From NCBI GenBank assembly GCA_016721875.1, contig JADKHG010000005.1, positions 62,001 to 126,000 of the forward strand: a stretch of 64,000 bases of DNA, given 5' to 3'. Below the pieces are notes generated by a model, which ran no database searches, had not been told where the DNA came from, and was given only the letters and a program-made list of their open reading frames with translations. Source of the DNA: Sphingomonadales bacterium (GTDB taxonomy: Bacteria; Pseudomonadota; Alphaproteobacteria; Sphingomonadales; Sphingomonadaceae). A program made the position numbers and the translations under genes. This document shows positions 47,782-57,840 of this stretch, in pieces; position 1 is the stretch's first letter, and every line of letters starts with the position of its first letter.

Positions 47782-48204
47782 GTGGCGTTGGAAGTGAAGG
47801 CAGCTTTTCGCAGAGAAATGGCAGCAGCAGAGTCGGCTGAAATACAGGGAGATATGGCCCTTGCGAAAAGCCATCTGGAGCGCGCCCATATCCTGGGCCA
47901 GCGCTGGTTTTTAGCGCATATGGAAAGCCATTTTCATATGTTGCGGATCGCGATAAATGAATCGGACAACAAAGAAGTGCGCGGCCAGATTGTGCGACTC
48001 ATCGGAGCAGCACCCTTTCACATCGTCGGCTGGCTGCCTGTTGGAAACACAGGCGGAGCCAATATTTCCCCGACATTGCCGATGTCGATCCCCTCGGATC
48101 TTCAACCTTATTTTGCTGGATATTCATTGCGTAAAGGCATGGTTGCACGCGGCGTTCTGATTGCGCTGATTGTCGCTGCTTACTGTCTGTTTGCCATTGG
48201 CTAG
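47782..48204 (+). CDS. DUF3703 domain-containing protein
   Basis: A 140-residue protein with LAKSHLERAHILGQRWFLAHMESHFHML, of which SHLERAHILGQRW and HMESHFHML are the conserved histidine-rich core, then GWLPVGNTGGANISPTLPMS. These match DUF3703, of unknown function. A hydrophobic C-terminal segment (GVLIALIVAAYCLFAI) probably anchors it in the membrane. I chose the GTG at 47782: GGAGG sits eight bases before it, while the ATG at 47767 is part of that ribosome-binding site. Confidence 0.8.
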   Translation: MALEVKAAFRREMAAAESAEIQGDMALAKSHLERAHILGQRWFLAHMESHFHMLRIAINESDNKEVRGQIVRLIGAAPFHIVGWLPVGNTGGANISPTLPMSIPSDLQPYFAGYSLRKGMVARGVLIALIVAAYCLFAIG

Positions 48205-50162
48205 GTGTTGCCGGATAGAGCGGTACAGAATTCCGGAAGCGCAATGCTGAATGGAAAATCGGTTGGCTTCATACTTTATGTTTTGACGCTGGGTGCAACA
48301 TTTCTAAAGCCGGTTTCGTGTAGGCGAATTGGTAAAGTGTCACCGGAATTCAACTATCCGATGCATAGATAAACTGTATAATCGCCATCCTCGAAAAAGG
48401 TGCGTTCACGACGGTCGCCGTGGAAATGATTGCCGGACAGCACCATACGCGGAAGTCTTACCATGTAAGTTGGCTATCAACGGCGGCGACTCCAAAGACC
48501 AATTTGAGGTTTTGACCTGCCTCAACGATACCCTGTCAGAGTAATTCCACAGCTGTCCCGCATGCCTCGAAATCTAAAATGCGCAACGGCAATTTGGGTT
48601 TGCCGTGCACTTCCTCTCCAATCTGGGGTGTTTGGCAGATCATCGAAACGTCCTTGGACTGTCTCTGTCGAGATGTAATCCTCCGTTTCCATCGCGAACT
48701 AACCAATAATTTCATCCCACCAGTCGCCGATCGACAGATTTGCAAGTTTGTTTGACTGGGATGGAACTCAGAGCTGATTTAATCACTGACTTGTTCCGTA
48801 GTGCTTTTTAGGGCCTGATAATAAAGTTGATCAAACAATCACAACCTCAAAAATTACATCATTGCTATAGCTCAAAGAAGAATTTATTGCCCTCAACTCT
48901 CTCGGGTGAAAGCTGAATTTAGTCAATTCCCTGAAGTCAAAAAAGCAAGATGTTAAAGCCTTGCCAAAGGAATTTGCCAAAGTCGACAAAAATCCAATTT
49001 TCGCGTTAATAAAAACTTAGCCTGTTCGGAAACTTCTACTATCTCAACTGGTTCTCCAAAAATCCTAATTGAGCCTTATTTCTGTAAATTGTCTGGTATT
49101 GAAATTTTTGGTACTGAATATCAGAAAAATAGTGACGGCACATATTCAAATATAATTTCAAGATTTTTGGAACGAAAAGAAAACGCACTCGCATCATCAT
49201 TTTGAGCCTGAGAAGCAAAGTTTTAACCGGCAAGAAATTTGCACTGTTGCAATGGCTGTGACACAGAATCAGACTCCTGGTAGGATACAGCGCCAATCCA
49301 ATACTTGTAAATGACAGTATTGCTTTAGTAGGTACTGGTTCAAGAAGGCGGATTGACTTCGATCTGCCTTGGGAACATTATAGTTTCAAAAACCGCAGCC
49401 AGTTAAAGCCGCCCCTGCTTAACTTGCCTTAGAGGAATAGTTGCGCTCTATTTTCAACGGCCGATTTGACAGACAATAACCTTCGTACAAAAATCGCATG
49501 TTCAAACGCCAGCTTCCGTAATTTACCCCAGATCAATCAGACCAAAAATTAACAAGGTTTTGCGCTTACAGTCTCGAAAATGGTATCGCCTATGTTTTTG
49601 ATCAGCCGGATACTCTCTTCTAATTTTCCCAAAAATTTCATTCCGGCGATGCTTCATGATAATCACGTCTCTTTTGATAAAACCCTATTTCATCAAGAAC
49701 TTCTATGCCCAACTTCGAGAATCGGCTTGACATTAAAGGCGTAAAATATCCTTGCAAAGCCGAGAATGAACCTCCAATTATACTTGAGAGAATACCAAAA
49801 TAATCGCATTTTTTGCCAATATTTCAACTTGCTCTAGCACCTCAGCCCTGACCTAGCCGCTCCTGCAAACTAAGGTGAAAATTCGTAACAGAAGAGTCAA
49901 TAGAGTTATGTGCTGCAGGTTAGTGCTCGACATTGAGGGATACGTTCGGCGCCTTCCTGATAGAAGGCGAGAATGGGAGAAGGCGTACAAACATCTCTTC
50001 CAGCGTTTCGGGTTTTCGTTTCTTTCGGAAAAACATAGGCGCTTGCTCTCCGTTTGGTCTGAAGCATCACTACCGGGCGTGTGCGATTGAAAAGGGATGC
50101 TCGCTTTGCGTCTTGCGGTGCAACCGTTCCACCTTCGCGTAAAGACGATAGACGACCCGCTA
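48205..50162. other. AT-rich stretch without intact genes, with possible decayed coding remnants
   Basis: Nearly 2 kb in which no convincing gene is found. GC falls strongly (about one third in 48841-48900) compared with about 60% in the neighbouring genes. On the minus strand, 49638-49823 is open for about 60 codons with protein-like content (GGSFSALQGYFTPLMSSRFS, then LGIEVLDEIGFYQKRRDYHE). It continues in another frame as MKFLGKLEESIRLIKNIGDT (49549-49641). Another short open stretch (LRKLAFEHAIFVRRLLSV) lies at 49432-49536. I cannot name any of them. The region looks like decayed acquired DNA. Confidence 0.5.
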
Positions 50163-50788
50163 TCAAACAAAGATTTCGCTCGTGTCCGTGCGGATGTTGC
50201 GCAACGCCTCGGTCTGTTTATGCTGCGCGCGCAGTGTGACGGCGGCATAGGATAGCAGCAGCGAGCGCCTGCGTGCGCCCGTGCGATTGGTCGTTGCGCC
50301 GTGCAGCACATCGGGGTCGAACAGCAATATGTCCCCGACATCGCCCGCAAGAACCTCTGCCATTGCACTGTCATCATGGTTTTCGCGGTGAGTGCCCGGG
50401 ATTATCTGCGTCGCCCCATTCTCGGCATCATAAGGATCGAGCCAAGCGATAGCGGCGACATATTGCCTCGTCATGCCTGCCCCGTCCCGGTGCAGCAATT
50501 GCGGAGCATTGCCAGCCAAGGGCTCGCGGCCTTCAACTTGTGCAAGAAAAAGGGCTGTTTCAAAATGTGGCGCACGCCATCGATGAGGACTGGCAATCGG
50601 CAAAGATGCTGCACATCAGGGTCAAGGTCGAGCAGCGAATGGTGCCAGTCACTAGCGCGCGGAACCGGCCATTGGTCAGAAGGAACAATTCCAGCGTCAA
50701 AAGCGATCCGCAGCCTTTCGACGCAATCTTGCGAAACGGCCTCACGGAACAAAAGATAACCCTGTCTGTCAAGCGCATCAAAGTCCAT
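50163..50788 (-). CDS. Phytanoyl-CoA dioxygenase (PhyH) family protein, frameshifted
   Basis: A non-heme Fe(II)/2-oxoglutarate-dependent hydroxylase. Starting MDFDALDRQGYLLFREAVSQ, it has the iron-binding HxD in LLHRDGAGM, a distal His in DPDVLHGATTN, and the 2-oxoglutarate-binding Arg in RTGARRRSLLLSY. AIAWLDPYDAENGATQIIPG with THR between them is characteristic. The break lies at about 50545-50565, after RHILKQPFFL. The product would be about 208 residues. The substrate is unknown. It adjoins the AT-rich island and diverges from the large nuclease gene. Confidence 0.8.
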
Positions 50789-51062
50789 TGGTCTAGCTCC
50801 CGCGAACTGCGCAAAGAATGCGATCACTTTAAGTTGACGCTGCTAATTTGCAAAGCTGAGTCGCACCCAGACGGAGCGTTCAGTCCGCTTTTACAAATAC
50901 GACGGACCGACGTCTCAAACTCTTGGCAATTTACAAACAAGATTTTGCAAATTCCTGGTTCCCATATGTCACCAACCTGTCATGTAATTGTTCCAGCACA
51001 AATCAAAGCGGCGCCGATTCTCTGTTGAACGACGCGCTGGGGCATTCAGGAGCAATTGGGCT

Positions 51063-54000
51063 ATGAGCAACGATAAACAGATTCGTTCATTCGATAATCT
51101 TTTCCAGAATTGGAATAACTCTGCTTTAGTCGATAGCGATGATGACTGGGGCCAAGCCGACAGTTTGATCAGCTTTCAAGGCGACGCATTTGCGGCCTCT
51201 GTTGAGTCAGCAACCCGGTCCGATAAGTCCACCTCCGAAGCACAAACCGGCCCCGATGCTGCGCCAACACCCGATGCATTGACCGGAACAGGAGCGATCT
51301 CACTTACTGCAATCGGCTCCGCGTTTACTCAGGATTTCGACACACTGGCGAACACGGGCACGTCGTCAACGCTACCTACCGGTTGGTATTTCGACGAGGT
51401 CGGAACAGCCGCAAACCTTCTCTATAACAGTGGGACCGGCTCCTCCACGACGGGCGACACCTACAGTTTTGGTGCCTCGGCCAGCACAGAGCGAGCGTTT
51501 GGCACTCTGTTGAGTGGCAGCAATACGCCCGTGATTGGTGCACAATTTACCAATGATACCGGATCAACGATCGGTTCGCTCGATATCGCCTATGTGGGGG
51601 AGCAATGGCGTCTAGGAGCGCTGGCTCGCACCGACGGCCTGACGTTCCAGATTAGTTACGATGCGACCAACCTGACGAACGGCACCTGGACTACCGTTTC
51701 GCAACTGAATTTCACTGCTCCCGTCACAACCGGCACCACGGGTGCTTTGAACGGTAATCTGGCCGCCAATCAAACCGCCATATCCTATTCTCTTGCCTTG
51801 ACGTCCGCCGTCGCTTCGGGCCAGTCGTTCTGGATCCGCTGGACCGATACCAATGCTTCGGGTTCAGATGACGGTCTGGGGATCGACAATTTTTCGATCA
51901 CGGCACAGGCCGCGGCTCCAATGCCAGGCGCACTGTCGGTGAATGACGTCACAGTCAATGAAGGCAATTCTGGCGCGACCGATCTGACCTTTACCGTTAC
52001 CCGCAGTGGCGGAACCCTTGGCGCGGTTGCCGCCGACTGGGCGTTGAATTTCATCACGGCAGACGCCGCCGATCTAGTCACTTCCACATTTAACGGCACG
52101 GTAAGTTTCGTTGATGGCCAGGACACAGCTACTGTTGTAATTCAGATCGCAGGCGACACGACATTTGAAGCCAACGAAACCTTCACAATCGATCTGTCAA
52201 ATGTCACCGGCGGGGCAACAATCATCGATGCTTCCGGCCTCGGCACGATCACTAACGATGACGCTGCACCAGCGGGTTCGTTGAGCATCAACGATGTCTC
52301 GATTGCCGAAGGCAACAGCGGCACCACGAACCTGACCTTCACTGTATCCCGCAGCGATGGCAGTGCGGGCGCGATCAGCGCCACTTGGACAGTCGCCAAC
52401 ACCACCACCAATGCAGCTGATTTCAGCGGTCCCTTGACCGGAACTGTTTCTTTTGCCGATGGCGAAACCTCCGCCACGGTAACCGTCGCGGTGTCGGGCG
52501 ATACTGCCTATGAAGCCAATGAAACCTTTACTGTGACGCTTTCGGCACCTCTAGGTGGGGCAACGATCAGCGATGCAGCGGGAACCGGCACGATTACCAA
52601 TGACGACGCTATCCCACCCGTCGCCAATGTCTGGATCAACGAATTCAATTATGATCCAGCGGGCACCGACGCCAATGAGTTTATTGAAATCGCCGGTCTG
52701 GCCGGAACCGACCTGACCGGCTGGACGGTGGTGCTGTACAACGGCAATGGTGGTACCGTTTACGGCACGCTCAATCTCTCGGGGACGCTCACCGACGCCA
52801 GCAATGGTTTTGGCTTTGTCAAAATTCTCGCTGCAGGTTTGCAAAACGGCTCGCCTGATGGCTTTGCCCTGGTCGACAATGTCGGCCGGGTGGTTCAGTT
52901 CCTTAGTTATGAAGGCCCTATGACGGCCACCGCCGGAGCAGCAGCTGGGATGACCAGTTCCGATGTCGGAGTCGAGCAGATCAACGCTGCGCTGGGTTTC
53001 ACACTCCAGCTGACTGGTACGGGTTCAAGCTATGGCGACTTCACTTGGACCGCCAATGTCGCCAACACGGAAGGCGCGGTCAACGCAGGGCAAACCTTCC
53101 TATCGGGTACCGATCAGGGCCAATTGCGAATCGGCGATGCCAGTGTGGCAGAGGGCAATGCCGGGACGAGCAATCTGACCTTTACGGTTTACCGAGCGGG
53201 TGGCTTCGCAAGTTCAGCCAGTGTTGACTATCAGGTTCTCTTGACCGGCACGGCAGATGCTTCTGATCTGGATGGTGCCGCCATCCTGTCGGGAACGATT
53301 AGCTTCGCCGAAAACGAGTTTAGCCGGACGTTCACCATCCCTGTAGCAGGCGACCTTGTTGGCGAAGATAACGAGACGCTATCAGTCCAGCTGTCCAATG
53401 TTACCGGCAATGTTGCAATCGTCGATGGCACTGCAACCGGTACAATCGTCAATGACGATCCAGTGCCGCTGAGCATCATGCAGATTCAAGGCGCAACTCA
53501 TAGTTCAGCCTATGTCGGGCAGGTCGTAATCACTGGTGGCATCGTAACGGCAATCGATACCGATGGTTTTTACCTGCAGCACGCGACCGGCGATGGCAAC
53601 AATGCAACTTCGGACGCCATCTTTGTCTTCACGACTACAGCGCCCACCGTTGCTGTGGGGGATGCTGTGTCTGTCTCGGGGACTGTCGAGGAATTCCTAC
53701 CCGGTGCCAACGCACAGAACCTAACAGTTACACGCATTGTTCCCGCATCAGTGTTGGTCAATTCCTCGGGCAATGCCTTGCCCGCAGCGGTACTGATCGG
53801 CACGGGCGGAATCTTACCTCCTACCGAAGCTTATGACAGCGATGGTTTTGCAGTATTCAACCCGGCTGTTGACGGCCTCGACTTCTATGAGTCGCTGGAG
53901 GGAATGCGTGTCACAATCGACGCACCACTAGTCGTCGCACCAACCAACAGCTTTGGAGAAACAACAATAGTCGCATCGGGCGGATCCGGTGCAACGGGTG

Positions 54001-56658
54001 TGAACAGCCGAGGAGGAATCACCATATCCGCTGGTGATTTCAACCCTGAACGCATCCAAATTGACGATGACTCGGGCCTTTTTGCGGGCTTCGTTCCAGT
54101 TACACTCAAGGTGACAGGTTGAGTTCGGTGACCGGCATCGTAAGCTATAATTTCACCAGCTATGAAGTGCTAGTAACCGAAGCAGTCACGATAACCGCCG
54201 ACGCTCCGGAGTTAACGCGCAATCCAACCACTTTGGTCGGCGACGCTGTAGTCATCTGTCGATGGCTACTTACAATGTATCCAATCTGGATCCCACTGAT
54301 ACAACTTTCAATCTTTTGGCAACTGACATTGTTTTCGCTTTGGGGGCACCCGACATCTTGGCGGTACAGGAAATCCAGGATGCCGATGGCGCAGGCACCG
54401 GAAGCGATCTATCTGGAACGGTGACCGCTCAGTTGCTGATCGACGCGATTGTTGCGGCGGGTGGTCCGACCTATGTCTATGTTGAAGTTGCACCTACGAC
54501 TGCAAATTCCACCGGTGGCGAACCCAACGGCAATATCCGCCCGGGTTTTTTCTACAATGCTGACAGGGTCAGCTATATCACTGGCAGCGCTGCTGCAATT
54601 GATGGCGCTACCTACGCTGGTACGCGGCGTCCTTTGGCTGCCCAGTTTGAATTCAACGGCGAAACTATTCTTGCCATAGATGTGCATTTTACCTCTCGGA
54701 TCGGGAGCGATCCGACGGCAGGAGCTACCCAACCGCCAAGCAATGCAGGCGATGCGGCACGTACCGCTCAGGCCGCAGGTGTTGCCGCTTATATCAACGA
54801 CCAGCTTGCTACCAACCCTGCGCTCAATGTGGCGGTTATGGGCGATTTCAACGGTTTCTGGTTCGAAGACGCGGTTGGTACATTGGTGACGACGGCCGAC
54901 CTAAACCGCGCCAGCGACCTCGCTCCGGAAGAAGAGCGTTACAGCTATATCTTCGATAATAATGCCCAGCAGATCGACCATATTCTGCTCAGCGATGGTC
55001 TTTTTGCGGGCGCGCAATATGATGCTGTCCATATCAATGCAGAATTTAATGCAGCAACCCGGCCCAGCGACCATGACCCGCAGGTGGTGCTTCTGCATAT
55101 TCCCGTTCCCAATTCCGCGCCAACCGATTTGGTCATCGATGACGTGGATATTGACGAAAACAGCGCAGCGGGAACCCTTGTAGGCACGCTAAGCGCTACC
55201 GACACGGTTGGTGATATACTGACCTATAGCCTCACCGATGATGCTGGCGGATTGTTCGTCATAAATCCGACAACGGGTGCTTTGACCACGACCGCGCCTT
55301 TGGAATACGAAATCGATGTCAGCCACAACATCGTCGTACGCGTAACCGATCAGGGCGGCCTTTTCGAGGAAATCACATTCACGATTGCGGTACAGGATCT
55401 GAATGAAGCACCAACTGCAGTTGCTGATCCTGTTGCGGTCGATGAAGATGCAACCAGCAGCAATCTGTATGACCTGTTGCTCGGCAATGATTTCGATCCG
55501 GAAGTGGGCGACACTTTTTCGATCACCGCCACCGGCGGTACACCGCTCGGCACAGTGCAGTTTGATGCGATTGCCCGAACATTGGTCTATGTTGCAGATG
55601 ACGATGCATTTGATCCGCTTCGCATCGGTGAAACTGCAACGGACAGTTTCACCTACACCATCACAGATTCAGGCGGACTAACCAGTTCGGCAACGGTTAC
55701 GGTGACGGTCAATGGCGTCGCCGATGCACCCATAACACAAACGGGTACGATCTTTGATGACCTATTGATCGGTGCCGATGGCAACGACACATTCAATGCT
55801 CTTGCCGGCAATGATATCGTTGATGGTGGCGGCGGTATTGATACCTTGAATGGCGATGGTGGAAACGATCGACTCATTCTGGGTACTGCAGCAAGCGGAT
55901 CGACAATCGACGGCGGTGCAGATACCGACACGCTGGTAATCAAAAGCACCTTGGCCTCGCTTGCAGGACTGGCTGGAATCGAGGCGCTTGAATTTGAGGG
56001 CGGTGCAGGATTAACCCTTAGCGGAACACAGTTTGCCACGGGGCTATCCCGAACTACAGCGGTCAGCGGAACAGGCGCGATCACTGTAAACATGGACACC
56101 GGAGTCAACTACCTTTCACAAAACTTCGTTTTTTCCAGCGGTGGAGTAACAGTGACAGTCAATGGCACGTCGGGCAACGATGTTATAAAAAGCGGAACCG
56201 CCGTTCACATCATTGATGCGGGAGATGGCAATGACCAGATCCGTGGAGGAACCTCAGCCGATACCATCAACGGTGGCACGGGTGATGACAAGATCATCGG
56301 CAATACCGGTGCCGATATCATCAGCGGCGGAACTGGTAGCGATCAATTCCGATATTTTATGACCAGCGACAGCGGTTTGGGCGCGGCGGCAGATCTGATC
56401 ACTGATTATGAAATTGGTGTGGACCAGCTCAATTTCTCATTGTTCGATACCGACCCCGTTCTCGCAGGAATTCAGGGCTTCACCTTTGTGGGCGACGCGG
56501 CGTTCACTGGCGGTGGTTCAGCACAGATCCGTTACACCACATCTGGCGCAGACCTGTTGGTGCAGGCCGATGTCAACGGCGATGGCGTTGCCGATATGGA
56601 AATTATTCTTGATGGCTTGGGAGGAGGCGCGCTGACGGCTGGCGACTTTATTCTTTAG
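51063..56658 (+). CDS. ExeM/NucH-type extracellular endonuclease with RTX repeats, type I secreted, frameshifted
   Basis: One very large gene (about 1,865 codons). There is no N-terminal signal peptide. Domains in order, with approximate residue positions: a leader, an N-terminal beta domain, two Calx-beta repeats (LSVNDVTVNEGNSG at 290, LSINDVSIAEGNSG at 405), a lamin-tail-like domain (WINEFNYDPAGTDANEFIEI, 517), a third Calx-beta (687) and an OB-like domain (803). Then comes the nuclease domain from 1067, with catalytic AVQEIQDAD, VMGDFNGFW and RPSDHDPQV. A cadherin-like repeat, a VCBS-like repeat and RTX repeats (GGTGDDKIIGNTGAD) follow, ending in a type I secretion tail. Breaks are at about 54110-54122 and 54250-54262. 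The enzyme probably degrades extracellular DNA. Confidence 0.85.
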
Positions 56659-56671
56659 TTTCGCCGCGTGC

Positions 56672-57739
56672 TTAGTCGTCGATAGCAATCACCCGTTTGA
56701 TTTCGTTGCCTTTGAACCCAATTGCGAAGGGGCGGCTGGTTCTGGGCAGGACGGCGACATCGTAAAGTTCGCGCACTACGCCTTCGATCCGTACCCAGTG
56801 GACCATGTCGCCACTGTCCAGATCGATCACCGCCAACCCGCAGCGCGCCTCGGTATCGCGCGCGGTGAGGGCTGCATCGAGCGTCAGGCCAGAGAAGGCG
56901 CGATTGTCACGCGGCAAGGAAAGCCCTATGACCGCGTGTTTACCAATGAAGTTAAGCCCGCGCGCAAAGCCGGGAACGAACGCCAGTGGTTCGAACTTCC
57001 CACTTGCCAGATCGACGCTGCCAAATTGGCCGTTACCGGAATCCAGCAGCCACAGTCGGCCCTGATAGAGCCGTGGCGAATGCGGCATCGACAGGCCGTG
57101 ACAGACTAGTTCTCCACTGGCAACGTCGATCACAATCCCGCCGTCGCTGCGCCGGTCGCGCCAGCCGTCAACGGCATCTGAGCGCGAGACGGCGGTGACA
57201 TAACGAGCCACGCCGCCGTCCAGCGCCATTCCATTTAGATGGCATCGGTCTTCCGCCGCCAGCCGCGAGATAAACGGCGGCTGCCAAACCGGTTTAAAAC
57301 TGAACCCGTCGCTGACCGTGGCGATGCAATTGAACAGCGTGTTGATGAACAGCGGCAGGCCGTCCGCGCCAAAGCCGATGTCATGCACGTCCAAATCGCC
57401 TGTGATCCACGAAGCATGCGGCGCAAAGCAGGCGTCATAGCCATCGCTATTGGTACTGGCGGCTTCCAGCACATTGTCTAGCCGGTGGATCTGATATTCG
57501 GTCGCGACCAGAAGCGAACGCGCGTCAACCGACACGCCCAGCCCCATGCAGCGAGCCAAACTGCGTTCAAAGATCGACAGCCTGCCATCGCCCTTAACCC
57601 CGACGAAAAACAGCTTGCCCGCCTGATAAGTCGAAAATGCCAGTGATGCGCCAGTGCCTGCAAGCCATTCGGAGAAGTGGCGCGACGAAGTGAGGACGAA
57701 GGCGGCGGGACGGGATTCTGGATCGGCGATAGCCATCAA
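56672..57739 (-). CDS. TIGR03032 family protein (DUF4915-like)
   Basis: A 355-residue protein with ASLAFSTYQAGKLFFVGVKG, the segment DVHDIGFGADGLPLFINTLF and FISRLAAEDRCHLNGMALDG, and later SMPHSPRLYQGRLWLLDSGN. These are marks of TIGR03032, a propeller-like family seen next to large repeat proteins in cyanobacteria and proteobacteria. It has no signal peptide. It lies 13 bp from the 3' end of the nuclease gene in convergent orientation and diverges from the FG-GAP gene. Function unknown; the position suggests a role linked to the secreted giants. Confidence 0.8.
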   Translation of the reverse strand: MMAIADPESRPAAFVLTSSRHFSEWLAGTGASLAFSTYQAGKLFFVGVKGDGRLSIFERSLARCMGLGVSVDARSLLVATEYQIHRLDNVLEAASTNSDGYDACFAPHASWITGDLDVHDIGFGADGLPLFINTLFNCIATVSDGFSFKPVWQPPFISRLAAEDRCHLNGMALDGGVARYVTAVSRSDAVDGWRDRRSDGGIVIDVASGELVCHGLSMPHSPRLYQGRLWLLDSGNGQFGSVDLASGKFEPLAFVPGFARGLNFIGKHAVIGLSLPRDNRAFSGLTLDAALTARDTEARCGLAVIDLDSGDMVHWVRIEGVVRELYDVAVLPRTSRPFAIGFKGNEIKRVIAIDD

Positions 57740-57840
57740 GTACTTTCTGACGCGATTTGACTCTCAAACGCAACCATCTATTGCGTTAAAAAACAAGTCG
57801 CAACGCCTCTTCGGACTTATGCTTATCAAATGGACCGACC

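Noticed and set aside
48329..48745. Small frames at 48329-48544 and 48536-48745 as genes
   Set aside because: They lack ribosome-binding sites and recognisable content, overlap on opposite strands, and lie in the decayed AT-rich region.
49039..49296. 85-codon minus-strand frame in the AT-rich region
   Set aside because: No family, no clear ribosome-binding site, and an amino acid composition that simply follows the AT-rich DNA; kept only as part of the island.
49853..50377. 174-codon minus-strand frame next to the PhyH gene
   Set aside because: It overlaps the PhyH coding region in another frame on the same strand, and is Arg/Ser/Cys-rich without domain character.
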